NCBI RefSeq assembly: GCF_031844845.1
Contig: NZ_JAVRMB020000313.1
Location: 1-29,339 of the forward strand
DNA from: Endozoicomonas sp031844845
GTDB taxonomy: Bacteria; Pseudomonadota; Gammaproteobacteria; Pseudomonadales; Endozoicomonadaceae
Length of the DNA stretch: 29,339 nucleotides
Direction of reading: 5' to 3'
In this document: positions 6,863-15,552 of the stretch, in pieces
How the letters are laid out: each line of letters begins with the position of its first letter
How positions within the stretch are numbered: position 1 is the first letter of the stretch
Notes under the pieces: model-generated
What the model saw: the letters and a program-made list of their open reading frames with translations, nothing else
What the model was told of the DNA's origin: nothing
Database searches by the model: none
Position numbers and translations under genes: made by a program

Positions 6863-8482
6863 TCACTCGTTGTTAATCGCCTTCCAGGCACTTTCCATTC
6901 CCTCGAGAGATGCCTTTCTGTTTGGCTGAAGCGTCAGCGCCCGTTGATAATAAAACTGAGCTTCACCGGCCCGGTGTCGAGCTAACAGAAAATCCCCATA
7001 AAGTTCATTCGCTGGTTTTACGACCAACGGAATACCGTGCTCATGCACCATATTATCCTCCATGGTGCTGGCCTGTTTAAACCAGGCTTCCGCTGACCGG
7101 TAATTTTCTTCATTGAGCTGGGAAATGCCTTCTGTGAGTTTATGCATAATAAGGATGGCGTCCCTATCGGGTGGCGACTGCGTGGTAATATCCTGAGTCA
7201 TCAGTTTTCTGTAGTCTGTCAGCGCTTTCTGTACCCTGTCAGCATCATCGATTTGCCAGCCATCATAAGCGTTGGCAAACAGGTTGGCAGCCAGTGCACT
7301 GGAGATCTTGCCGTCATGGGAAATAGACGTGTTCCGGACGACCTTCCTGCCCGTACTGTCAGTCGGTGAATCTATCAGGAAACCGGCGCTGGCAAATAAC
7401 AGGTATTTTTGTTTTGATGCCGTAGGTTTCCGATCATACAGACTATACAGGATATTAATTTCTTTCAGTGCCTCTTCGGTTTTCCCCTGTTGCAGAAGGG
7501 CATAGATTATCCAGCCAAAACCATGATATTCCAGCGAGTCCTCATTCAGACCCAACTCATCTGCCCGACGCAGGGATGCCTGCCAGGCGTAGCAATTGAC
7601 ATCAATGACCTGCTGCCAATCACCTTTGGTCATATAGTAATGAGATGGCATGTGCAGGGTGTGAATCGAACCCGAAGTGACACGGGCTATGATTTTTGCT
7701 GCCTGCTCGCCCATATAGGATTGAACAGGATTTTCTGTGGCATGCAACAGGTAGTGCAGCGCACCCGGATGGTTGGGCTGTGTCTGCAACACCTGTTGAA
7801 AAAGGGTAATCGCCTGCTGGTTAGTGTCAAAATCAAACGTTCCCCGTCGTGTGCCAAGAATGCTGTAACCATAGAAAACCTTAAGATCCGGGTTATCAGG
7901 GAATCGCTGGTATAATGTCGCCATCTTGTTTCTGAAGATCCATTCATCAGAGCCTTTTTCATAGGGGGGGCGGTGGACACCGTCGCCCGCCAGCAACGCT
8001 CTGGTGGCATCGATATACCCTTTTTCCAATTCCGTCAGCTGTTCGAAGTTGGTGTGTTGATCCAGTCGTTTCAGGGCGATCCGTCCCTGATCCTGATCTC
8101 GGGCGTACCAGATGAAAATCTGGCTGGCAATGATTTCACCCCAATACGCCATGGCAAAACCCGGATCGATGCTCTGTGCTTCGCGAAAACTCCAGGTCGC
8201 CTCGGAAAACTCATAGGTATGTAATAACTTCATTCCCGTCAAAAAATGTTGTCGGGCAGCCTCGCTGGTGGTGGTGACCGCCATCTGTAGCTCACCAATC
8301 TCCCGGCCCTGTTTCCAGGGTGCATAGGCTTCGACATCATCATGGTAATGTGCAGATTCAGCAATGCCGGACCAACCTGTCAGCAACAATATACTGAAGA
8401 TTCCAGAGGTAAGCGTTTTTTGAAAAAAATGATGGGTTAATGGTTTCCTTCTGATTCCCAATAAAAATGATGATAAAGACAT
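6863..8482 (-). CDS. Exported tetratricopeptide-repeat protein
   Basis: A 539-residue protein with a positively charged N-terminus and a hydrophobic segment ending near GIAESA, most likely a signal peptide (the leader before it is long, ~28 residues). The body is built of TPR-type helical pairs. It contains the blocks FAMAYWGE, HPGALHYLLHATENP and HTLHMPSHYYMTKGDW, which typify a widespread family of uncharacterised periplasmic TPR proteins. A final TPR pair lies near residues 505-530. TPR arrays bind other proteins; no catalytic motif is seen. The gene is monocistronic, with repeats downstream and an AT-rich leader upstream. The role is unknown. Confidence 0.85.
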   Translation of the reverse strand: MSLSSFLLGIRRKPLTHHFFQKTLTSGIFSILLLTGWSGIAESAHYHDDVEAYAPWKQGREIGELQMAVTTTSEAARQHFLTGMKLLHTYEFSEATWSFREAQSIDPGFAMAYWGEIIASQIFIWYARDQDQGRIALKRLDQHTNFEQLTELEKGYIDATRALLAGDGVHRPPYEKGSDEWIFRNKMATLYQRFPDNPDLKVFYGYSILGTRRGTFDFDTNQQAITLFQQVLQTQPNHPGALHYLLHATENPVQSYMGEQAAKIIARVTSGSIHTLHMPSHYYMTKGDWQQVIDVNCYAWQASLRRADELGLNEDSLEYHGFGWIIYALLQQGKTEEALKEINILYSLYDRKPTASKQKYLLFASAGFLIDSPTDSTGRKVVRNTSISHDGKISSALAANLFANAYDGWQIDDADRVQKALTDYRKLMTQDITTQSPPDRDAILIMHKLTEGISQLNEENYRSAEAWFKQASTMEDNMVHEHGIPLVVKPANELYGDFLLARHRAGEAQFYYQRALTLQPNRKASLEGMESAWKAINNE

Positions 8483-8845
8483 TTCGCCAATCTCCTTTAT
8501 TTGGCTTTTTATACGAATGCAGCTTTATTTATTATTCATCATTTTATAATAATGATCTGAGTGGGAAATGAAAGGCGTGTTAAATAGAATGTTAGCAATA
8601 CTAACCCTATTGTCAGTACTTATTGTTGCCCGGTAAAAAGAACACCTCTTATAATCAATAATAAAAAGCTGGCATCATCTCTTAGTTTGAACTTCTCAGG
8701 GTTTTTTCTGTGACGATGAATGTTGGATAAAAAAATATTAGGTAAAATAATATTTCGGATAATTTTTCTGGCTTATTAATTTTCAATGTTTTTATTATAA
8801 CGATTGAAATAAATAGCAAATATTGAAAATCAATCAGTAATCTTA
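8483..8845. other. AT-rich intergenic region, no gene seen
   Basis: About 360 bases separate the divergent TPR gene and the binding-protein pseudogene. The DNA is very AT-rich and presumably holds both promoters. I see no RNA gene, no strong hairpin and no repeat shared with the rest of the window. Confidence 0.5.
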
Positions 8846-10217
8846 ATGCGTTTTCTTAACAGGCAAAAGCTGTCTGAAGTATTGAGAGAAAGGGGCTTTA
8901 TAATTGTGTTTTCTACGACAAGCTTACGAATACGTTTAAAACTCATACAGCAATTGGTTACCAGCAGGTCATTATGCCTGTTGTTGTCGCTGTTCATATC
9001 AACGTCCTTAGTCGCCGGCGAAACCTGGGACATTGGTGGTATGTTTACCCGTGTCTACCATGATGGGCGACCCGCTGACTGGGGAGAATATGCGCTTCAG
9101 GCAGCCAGAATGGCCGTCAGGGATGTCAATGACTCCGGCATGCTGGGTGGCTGATAAGCTGGCGTTTAAAAATGCCAATATCGTGGATTATCATTGCTGG
9201 CCCGACAATGTTGACAGGCTTGCCCCGCCCCTGTTCCAACGTAAACTGCTGGCGATGGTGGGTGCAGACTGCTCCAGTCCAGCCACCCGCATTGCTACCA
9301 TCGCCAATGACTACCAAACACCGGTCATTTCCTATGGCGCTAACTCTGATAATCTCAGCAACAACCGTTTATTTCCCTGGTTTTTGCGTACAGTGACTCC
9401 TGGCAGTCGGTATGACACCTATCTGATTGATATCGCAGTACATTACGGTAAACAAAAAGTCGCATTACTTTATACCACCGATGATTGGGGGTTGGGTGCC
9501 AAAGCGTCCATACAGTCTCGGGCAGAAGAGTATGGCATGACGTTGGAGGCGGCTATTGGTTATCCGCGAAATACATCGGTATCCAACGTTCAGAAATTGC
9601 TGATTGAAAAACTGGCTGATAATGTGGATGCAGTACTGATCGTTATGCCGACACCTGATACTGTCACAACTTTCAAGGCGTTGGGGGAGTTGGGCCTGAA
9701 CCGATCGAATCGTATGATGCTGGCCGGAGAAATGTTCTCTGCTGATGAGTCGCCTGCGGTGGTCAGGCATGCGCAGGGATACATGGCTCCCATCGCCCGA
9801 TTACCAGACACTCCGGAATTATCCGGCTTTCGTCGTTCATTTTCTGAATATATGGGTGTGACGCCCGAACTTCATAGCAAGGCATTCATTTATGCGGCAC
9901 TTTCTTAAGACAGCGTTATGGTGATTGCTAATGGTTTGAAGGCGGCGAAAGACAAAGGTGAGCCGCATATTGATGGCAAGGTGCTGATGCCTTACTTCCG
10001 GAGGGTACAGTTTTCTGGTGTCAGCGGGGATATTGCTTTTCAGACCGACACCAACGATCGTGCCATGATGGACATTGGCATTATGAAACTTGAGGGGATG
10101 TCCTCAGATGGCACTGAAACGGTATATACCGAGATTGGCAGAATTCATGGAAATAGTGGTCGCTTTGAACGCTATGAAACGTCACCGACAAGGCCAGGTT
10201 CAGGTGGAGTGCGATAG
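8846..10217 (+). pseudogene. Broken branched-chain amino-acid type periplasmic binding protein (Peripla_BP_6)
   Basis: The start, signal sequence (LCLLLSLFISTSLVAGE) and first lobe run to about 9150 in one frame (WDIGGMFT, then RMAVRDVNDSGMLGG). The rest continues one frame over from about 9152 with KLAFKNANIV. Removing one T near 9152 would rejoin them. A TAA at 9906-9908 then interrupts the second frame; translation would otherwise run on to 10217 through DSVMVIANGLKAAKDKG, the usual C-terminal block of the family. The protein would have been about 455 residues. Family members deliver amino acids, urea or amides to ABC importers, or act as sensors; no permease or ATPase is beside it. Two independent lesions make a sequencing artefact less likely and decay more likely. 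Confidence 0.88.
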
Positions 10218-10232
10218 TTTTAATTCTGTATA

Positions 10233-10416
10233 AGGGAAGCTGCAATTAAAAATACACCATCGTCATCCCCACGAAGGCGAGGAGCCACTGCCCACGGTGG
10301 ATTCCCGCCTTTGCGGGAAGGACGACAGTGGTATAAATCGGCATTTAAGACTTTTTTCGACAGCCTCCTTCGCGGGAACGACGGAGGGCTGGCACTTTTT
10401 ACAATGCCACTTCCCT
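10233..10416. mobile_element. ~184-bp intergenic repeat element with imperfect inverted ends
   Basis: The left end AGGGAAGCTGCAAT (10233-10246) resembles the reverse complement of the right end (AGGGAAGTGGCATT, reading inward from 10416). The same left-end sequence occurs at 4616-4629. The interior holds several GC-rich half-palindromes (GCGGGAA, GACGGAGGG, CAGTGGTATAAA) shared with the block at 75-225. There is no reading frame. It is best read as a MITE- or REP-cluster type element; the ends are only approximate. Confidence 0.6.
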
Positions 10417-10427
10417 AAGTAATGCAG

Positions 10428-10862
10428 CTATTCTGCATACAGTATTCGAGTGCAGACATTTACCGAGCATTGTTTACCGTTGAAAACGATAGAATGGCAA
10501 GGTTGATTTTTTGAATACCCAAGTGTTTTACCCTCACATAAAAGCTGGCCTGACAGATCATAAAACTTGTAGCTGGTACCATCACAATAATCATAACAGG
10601 TGTGTGAGTTATCCAGTTCAGATGTTCCCGGCAATAGTTGCCAGCTATCGTAATAAGACTCGAACATTACGGTGATACCTGAAAGGTTTCTGGCTTCTAC
10701 AAAGACTGAATAGGCTCCTGAAGAGGCAATGACTGGATCGGGTTCTGCAGTGCTGCAACCATCATCACTGAATACCGGCATTTGCGGTTCATCCAGATTT
10801 TGCGCCTGAACAAGAAAAGGTACTGTTAATAAATGGCATAAAACAATATTAGATATATTCAT
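10428..10862 (-). CDS. Small secreted cysteine-rich protein
   Basis: A 144-residue protein not recognised from any family. The first ~20 residues (MNISNIVLCHLLTVPFLVQA) are a clear signal peptide with an AQA-type cleavage site. The mature part has seven cysteines (DGC, HTCYDYC, LLC, QPC, KQC, VNVC), which suggests a disulfide-bonded fold in the periplasm or outside the cell. It has many aromatic and acidic residues and no membrane segment. The gene is isolated: a repeat element lies downstream and a long non-coding stretch upstream. It could be a secreted binding or toxin-like protein, but no motif supports a definite role. Confidence 0.65.
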   Translation of the reverse strand: MNISNIVLCHLLTVPFLVQAQNLDEPQMPVFSDDGCSTAEPDPVIASSGAYSVFVEARNLSGITVMFESYYDSWQLLPGTSELDNSHTCYDYCDGTSYKFYDLSGQLLCEGKTLGYSKNQPCHSIVFNGKQCSVNVCTRILYAE

Positions 10863-11394
10863 AACTGAATCTATTTACGCGACAAGTCAGGCAATAACTA
10901 TAGACAGTCAAGGGGAAGTTGTTTTTTTAAATTCGACAGTCAGGGTACCCGGTGTGATGATGAGCGCCTGCAGGATTCGATCGGGTTGTTTTTAAATTAA
11001 CCTGCCAGGCAGTAGTGATTGCGAAGTCCCTTAATAATTTCCCGATTTAGAACTCGCTATCCGTTCACCCTGAGCCCCCCTTCGTCCGTTCATCCTGAGC
11101 GAAGTCGAAGGGCGTTCAGGATGAACTGGCGAAGGGTTTTTGGCACGATCTATCATGGGCCGGGAGTTTACGTTCTTAGACAAGCTTCAGAGCTAGAGGG
11201 CGAGCGGGGTTTGGAGTCTTGGAAATACGGAAGTTATTCAGAAACTACGCCTTAAGAGCCACCTTAACCTAATGATTCTGTTGAGTTGTTAGCTATGTTG
11301 ACGCTGTTGTTATTCATTTAATAGAGCGTTGTCTATATTATACCTGACCATTAGTAATCGAATGTTTTCGACAGTAACCTCAATAATAAGCGTT
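10863..11394. other. Non-coding stretch with one repeat hairpin
   Basis: Apart from the repeat hairpin at 11078-11141, this ~530-base stretch holds no gene I can support. Short frames across it are repeat-derived or lack any ribosome binding site. Confidence 0.45.
11078..11141 (+). repeat. Dispersed palindrome, terminator-like
   Basis: GTTCATCCTGA (11088-11098) pairs perfectly with TCAGGATGAAC (11116-11126). The outer CCCTTCG (11078-11084) pairs with CGAAGGG (11130-11136). TTTTT follows. A partial copy (GTTCACCCTGAGC) lies just before it. The GTTCATCCTGAGC...GAAGTCGAAGGG motif is a common bacterial intergenic repeat. It could terminate plus-strand transcription. Confidence 0.75.
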
Positions 11395-11804
11395 CTTAGG
11401 GTAGACATTAAGGAATTCTTACTGATGGTACACTGCACCCAGCTTTCTTTTAGCACCTGCTGAGTGGCGCTTGCGGTTGGTTGATACCTGTTGTGGTTCA
11501 AACAGTAAGCAGGTGGAAGTTTGCTTTCGTATAAATTGACTGTACGTATGGTTAGCTTTGTTTGATAAACCGATTATTCCCAGTAATAGCAATGTGTATA
11601 AGCATGATGGCCACTTCTTGAAAGGTGACCAATTGTTTGATTTTCAATATTTTTCACCGGAAAAATCGGAAATACCATCTTCCTCTTTTGCCTTAGCTAT
11701 AAAAAAATTGGAACTTATTCCTTGGCTAGTGTTCAAAATATTCGTTAGCAAACTATCACCTACTTAGCCCTTAAATTAATGAGATGCTTAATGTCTACCG
11801 TAAG
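11395..11804. mobile_element. 410-bp element with 18-bp inverted ends and 10-bp direct repeats
   Basis: The left end CTTAGGGTAGACATTAAG (11395-11412) and the right end CTTAATGTCTACCGTAAG (11787-11804) are inverted copies matching at 17 of 18 positions. AATAAGCGTT abuts both ends on the outside (11385-11394 and 11805-11814), a perfect 10-bp direct repeat that looks like a target duplication. The interior is AT-rich. A possible 69-codon frame at 11558-11767 starts with TTG and has no ribosome binding site, so it is not called as a gene. I cannot name the family. Confidence 0.75.
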
Positions 11805-11976
11805 AATAAGCGTTAACCTATTGATGCCAAGGGTTGAAGCTTTTTAGTATTTAAATGGTCAAAGCAATATGGTCAGGGACTTATTACCACAGACAAGGAT
11901 GCTTGAAGGAACTCTTTAACTATCTGTTGTTTGTATAAACGGTCACAAATAAACAACTGTTTAAAGGAGAGACATC

Positions 11977-12429
11977 ATGATCACAACCGAAACACAACAA
12001 TTCAAAAATAATGGTACTAATTTTACGGGCGTACAAGAATCAGGTCAGGGTTAAAATCCGAAAACTAAAAGAGCAAGTTTTTTTGGTCGATTGGTTAAGA
12101 TTATTTATAATGTTGTGACTTTCATTCCTGGAAAAATATGGGATTGTATTAAATATATTTGCAATGCTATTAAAAACTCTATTCATGACCGAAAGGTTCG
12201 TGCTAAACCTGCCCCTTTATACCAAGATGTTGGCACGTTGGAAGAGCTGAATGAAAAGCGTAATAAGGATGTAATACATGCGTGCAAGATAGCGCGACCA
12301 GATCCTGATGTTGAATACATATATAGGCAAGCTTTTATTGCCGAGGCTCGATTGAAGGGTATATCAGTAGCTGAATTAGATAGACAGGAAAAGGCTAAAT
12401 GTGAGGCTCGATTGAAGGGTGTAAGGTAA
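11977..12429 (+). pseudogene. Small basic protein gene interrupted by an in-frame stop
   Basis: An ATG at 11977 has a good ribosome binding site (AAAGGAGAG) seven bases upstream. Translation runs 25 codons (MITTETQQFKNNG...) to a TAA at 12052-12054. The same frame then stays open to 12429, giving NPKTKRASFFGRLVKII..., a hydrophobic segment and a charged C-terminal half. Without the stop the product would be 150 residues. The C-terminus contains the repeat EARLKG twice, from an exact 18-bp direct repeat 60 bases apart. I do not recognise a family. The frame is uninterrupted otherwise, so the stop looks recent, or it may be read through or bypassed by an internal start. Confidence 0.6.
12343..12420. 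repeat. Two exact 18-bp direct repeats inside the small gene
   Basis: GAGGCTCGATTGAAGGGT occurs at 12343-12360 and 12403-12420, exactly 60 bases apart. It encodes EARLKG in the same frame each time, so this is an internal protein repeat of 20 residues. Confidence 0.9.
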
Positions 12430-12504
12430 GCGTCAGGCAAAACCCATCTACAAAAAATAATTCACTACCGGGATACTGAGTCTAACCATCAATCCCGGAG
12501 GTAA

Positions 12505-12790
12505 CACGTCAAGCAAACGGGTAACTGGGGTGAAATGCAGGTTGAAACCATTCTGGACAGTCGCGGTCTGATCAAGGGGCAGGAATACGAGCGTGAACCT
12601 GATTCCAGGGATGAGGACGGGCAGAACAAACGACCAGACTTCATTATCCACCTGCCGGAAGGCAAGCACCTGATCATCGACTCCAGGGTGTCGTTGGTGG
12701 ACTACATTACCTACGTGAATGCAGAAACCGATGAAGATCGTGATGCCGCCATTGTTCGTCATATTCAGTGTATTCGAAACCATATACTGG
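12505..12790 (+). pseudogene. rmuC: Internal fragment of rmuC
   Basis: The frame encodes GNWGEMQVETIL, then KRPDFIIHLPEGKHLIIDSRVSL and ends near IRNHI. These are consecutive core blocks of RmuC, a nuclease-fold protein that limits recombination between inverted repeats. A full RmuC is over 400 residues; only about 95 are left. The N-terminal coiled coil is missing (a stop lies at 12502), and similarity ends just before the convergent thioesterase gene. The flanking DNA is unrelated, so this is a relic. The sequence itself shows few changes from the consensus, so truncation is probably not ancient. Confidence 0.88.
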
Positions 12791-12799
12791 CTTCCAGCT

Positions 12800-13213
12800 T
12801 CACATCTTTTTGGTGGCCATGGTAATGCGGGAAATACAGGTAGGCCTGCCTTGCTCATCCTCTATTTTGATTTCCCAGACCTGAGTGCTCCGGCCAATAT
12901 GGATGGGTCGGGTTGTGCCGGTGACCTTGCCAGAAGTCGCAGAGCGGAGGTGGTTGGCATTAATTTCCAAACCAACACAGTAAGCTCCATCCTCGCAACA
13001 AAGGTTAGCTGCAATGCTGCCCAGGGTTTCAGCGAGCACTACGGATGCGCCGCCATGTAAAAGTCCCATGGGTTGGATAGTGCGATGGTCTACTGGCATG
13101 GTGCCACGGAGAAAATCATCGCCCACTTCAGTAATTTCAATACCTACATGGTCACACATATTCCCCTTGAACACTGCGGCATTGGGGTCATAGGGCCTTT
13201 TCCAGATTGACAT
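12800..13213 (-). CDS. menI: Hotdog-fold acyl-CoA thioesterase, MenI/YdiI type
   Basis: A 137-residue hotdog thioesterase closely following E. coli YdiI along its whole length. It has the motif Q47-P-M-G-L-L-H53-G-G-A-S and the catalytic glutamate Glu62 in VVLAETLGS, then GLEINANHLRSA. YdiI/MenI hydrolyses 1,4-dihydroxy-2-naphthoyl-CoA in menaquinone synthesis and also acts on other aryl- and acyl-CoAs. No men genes are near, so the physiological substrate here is open. It is cytoplasmic. AAGGA lies a few bases before the ATG. Upstream are four 12-bp tandem repeats (13284-13333) that could influence its promoter. It converges on the rmuC scrap. Confidence 0.88.
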   Translation of the reverse strand: MSIWKRPYDPNAAVFKGNMCDHVGIEITEVGDDFLRGTMPVDHRTIQPMGLLHGGASVVLAETLGSIAANLCCEDGAYCVGLEINANHLRSATSGKVTGTTRPIHIGRSTQVWEIKIEDEQGRPTCISRITMATKKM

Positions 13214-13283
13214 CTTTTTTCCTTTTGTATCCGATTTTTCTGTTAAAAAAGTTTAAGCAGCTGGTTTCTCTCTTTGCTCTCCA

Positions 13284-13333
13284 CACTCTTTTTAACACCC
13301 TTTTTAACACCCTTTTTAACACTCTTTTTAACA
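13284..13333. repeat. Four tandem 12-bp repeats upstream of menI
   Basis: The unit TTTTTAACACYC repeats four times with only C/T differences. It lies 70-120 bases upstream of the menI start, read on the minus strand as TTAAAAAGRGTG. Such short tandem arrays can change copy number by slippage and alter promoter spacing. Confidence 0.85.
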
Positions 13334-13988
13334 TAAGGGAGGATATGCATCATGGCATTCGTGTGAAATTTTCGATCGGCTCGTCGTTTCAGGATTTTTA
13401 AATGAGTTTTATCAGGTTTCTGGTATTTGTAATACCACCGATTTTTACCACATCAAACGATATTGTTCTTACAGCCATACTGGGATAAATTCGAATAAAA
13501 TTGTCCCGTTGGGGCCATAATTTGATGTTGGCAGTCCTTATTTAAGAGGCAGAGTCTGACCCCCCCGATATTCTCTTTCAAGTCTGATGTAAATAACTGC
13601 AGAGGGGGACGGGGTGATAGGGCCAGGATGTGTTCTTTACAAAGCGTTTGGCTCTTTTTTCAGGGAACTTTTGACAGATAAAGCACACTAATATCTGTAA
13701 GTTGGATTTTTATGGCCTTTGATATAAAACTTTATCCATTGGAGGCGGTTGTTTTTAAACGCACTCTTATTAGGTTTATCAATTTTAGATGGTCTGAATT
13801 CAGGTTTTGAGCAGTTGATCTCTTTTGTAATTCCTGTTTTTTAGCGATGACGAAAAGGGCTCATGCTCAATAGAAATATCAGTGAATCAGCTTTTATATT
13901 ATTCAGATTATCTGTTGTAGAGAGAACTTTATGGACATTCTAACTGTCCAAGCTGGCGACCTATATGTTTTGCTGGAGACTATTTCCC
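13334..13988. other. Non-coding stretch, no gene seen
   Basis: About 650 bases between the menI upstream repeats and the acetyltransferase. A TTGACA at 13671-13676 is a possible -35 box, but no convincing -10 is at the right distance. No tRNA, strong hairpin or shared repeat was found. Confidence 0.45.
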
Positions 13989-14489
13989 GTGTTGATTGTT
14001 TCTGATACGCCTCGCCTGATACTTCGTACCTGGCAGCTGCAGGATGCAGATGCATACTCTGTCTTGCTGGGGGAGGTCCCTTCAAATTGTTCAGATGTCA
14101 TGGCGACAGAACCAGGCAGTCTGGCAGAAACAGAGCTATGGCGGTATCAGGCTGAACTCGACAAGTGGGGATGGTCCCGCTGGGCGGTGGTGTTCAAAGA
14201 GAACCATCAGTTGATAGGTTACTGTGGCTTTTCTCCTTATGGTAAACACATTGAGATGAGCTGGCGTTTTTTACCAGAATATCGTGGCAGAGGTCTGGTG
14301 CTTGAAGCCATTGAGGCGGTTACCCAGTTTGGCTTTAACCAGCTGGGCATGGAAGAAATTATCTCTTATACAATGCCTGACAATGAATTTGCCCAGGGTG
14401 TCATGCAGGAGTTGGGAATGACACTTGACCGTTTTGAGGGCTGGAGTACCTGTACCGTAGCGAGGTATCGGATTCAATCGCCTGCCTGA
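13989..14489 (+). CDS. GNAT-family acetyltransferase (RimJ/RimL-like)
   Basis: The product transfers an acetyl group from acetyl-CoA. It opens with DTPRLILRTWQLQDADAY, the usual start of the RimJ/RimL-like subgroup, and carries the acetyl-CoA loop R-G-R-G-L in LPEYRGRGLVLEAIEAV. That is followed by LGMEEIISYTMPDNEFAQGVMQELGM, the typical C-terminal fold. The GTG at 13989 has GGAG ten bases upstream and gives 166 residues. The ATG at 13965 would add eight residues but has no ribosome binding site. The target (a protein N-terminus, small molecule or drug) cannot be told. The gene is alone, with over 200 bases on each side. Confidence 0.85.
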   Translation: MLIVSDTPRLILRTWQLQDADAYSVLLGEVPSNCSDVMATEPGSLAETELWRYQAELDKWGWSRWAVVFKENHQLIGYCGFSPYGKHIEMSWRFLPEYRGRGLVLEAIEAVTQFGFNQLGMEEIISYTMPDNEFAQGVMQELGMTLDRFEGWSTCTVARYRIQSPA

Positions 14490-14732
14490 CGATAGTGTGC
14501 TTTTTTTAGCGCCCAGTCTTTGCGCTTTCTGTGTAATTGGAAACCCCTCTCCTCTCTTTACCTTATTGTCATAGCCATTCTGATCGGAAATTTCTTCAGG
14601 CTTGGCCATAATGCCAATACGTATGAAAAATCCGCTACCACCTGAAAAATCGTTTCAATAGCAGTACAATTCAGATAATTAGCTTCAAAGCTTGTTTTTA
14701 TTATCCATTCACTAGCTTTTTTATCTGACCTC

Positions 14733-15407
14733 ATGAGCAATTCCTGCACAGAAACACTGAATCGCTGGGAACAGCAAATTATCTCTTATCTGAAATCCAT
14801 TGATCATGAAAGCGATGATGCTTCTCATGACTTCTCTCATTTTCAGCGTGTCTGGAAGACTGCACAGCAGATCATGGAGCAGGAGCCGGTTTCGGTAAAT
14901 CAGCTGGTGGTTTTGGCTGCCTGCTATTTTCACGATATTGTTGTCTTGCCTAAAGATCATCCACAACGGTCACAGGCCTCCTCTCTGGCTGCAGTAAAGA
15001 CCCGGGGCTGCCTTGAAGAAATGGACTTTCCCCGTGAGCTTATTGATAACGTATGTCATGGGGTTTCAAGTCATAGTTATTCTGCAGGTATTACGCCTGA
15101 GACGATTGAAGCAAAAGTGGTTCAGGATGCGGACCGAATGGAGGCACTTGGAGCCATTGGTCTGGCCAGAGTTTTTTACACATCCGGTATCTTACGACAA
15201 AAGATGTTTGACTCTGAAGATCCATTGGCTGAACGTCGTGAGCTTGATGATCGTCAGTATGCCCTGGATCATTTTCAATTAAAGCTGCTGAGATTATCTG
15301 AAACCATGCAGACCAATGCCGGGCGAAAGATGGCGGAAAAAAATTCTGATTATCTCAGGGATTTTATGGGTAAGTTGCTTAAAGAGTTGGATGGAGATTA
15401 CTCCTGA
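14733..15407 (+). CDS. HD-domain metal-dependent phosphohydrolase
   Basis: A 224-residue HD-superfamily protein resembling E. coli YedJ. The metal ligands are visible: His36 in HDFSHFQRVW, His67-Asp68 in CYFHDIV and the distal Asp in VVQDADRMEALG near residue 131. A RALG/ALGAIG-type loop and ARVFYTSG follow. Family members hydrolyse phosphate esters, often nucleotides; the substrate of this branch is unknown. It is cytoplasmic, with no signal or membrane segment. The gene stands alone; a strong hairpin at 15466-15514 lies between it and the convergent hisC. Confidence 0.87.
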   Translation: MSNSCTETLNRWEQQIISYLKSIDHESDDASHDFSHFQRVWKTAQQIMEQEPVSVNQLVVLAACYFHDIVVLPKDHPQRSQASSLAAVKTRGCLEEMDFPRELIDNVCHGVSSHSYSAGITPETIEAKVVQDADRMEALGAIGLARVFYTSGILRQKMFDSEDPLAERRELDDRQYALDHFQLKLLRLSETMQTNAGRKMAEKNSDYLRDFMGKLLKELDGDYS

Positions 15408-15465
15408 AAGCATTCTAAGGAATTGTCCTGAAATAAGATCCACATTTTACTGAAACTTGTAAAAG

Positions 15466-15514
15466 CCCGCTACCCGAAAAAGCACAAGCGGCTCTGGCTT
15501 TTTCGGGTAGCGGG
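15466..15514. repeat. 18-bp inverted repeat between convergent genes, terminator-like
   Basis: CCCGCTACCCGAAAAAGC (15466-15483) and GCTTTTTCGGGTAGCGGG (15497-15514) are perfect complements around a 13-base loop. Related fragments (GCGGGTAGCGGG, CCCGAAAAAGCCG) lie at 4570-4620 and 4840-4900, so it belongs to a dispersed repeat family. Its position between two convergent genes would suit a bidirectional terminator. Confidence 0.75.
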
Positions 15515-15552
15515 AAGCGGGCGGCGGGTAGCGTTCGTTTGATGGCAATGGC

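Noticed and set aside
8830..9033. 67-codon minus-strand frame
   Set aside because: It lies opposite the start and signal-peptide region of the binding-protein pseudogene and has no features of a gene.
11019..11255. 78-codon plus-strand frame
   Set aside because: Much of it is translation of a dispersed palindromic repeat, which gives spurious frames in many genomes.
11558..11767. 69-codon frame inside the 410-bp element
   Set aside because: Only a TTG start, no ribosome binding site and no recognisable domain; insufficient to call a gene.
13284..13333. Possible CRISPR-like array
   Set aside because: The unit is 12 bp with no spacers and no cas genes are nearby, so it is a simple tandem repeat.
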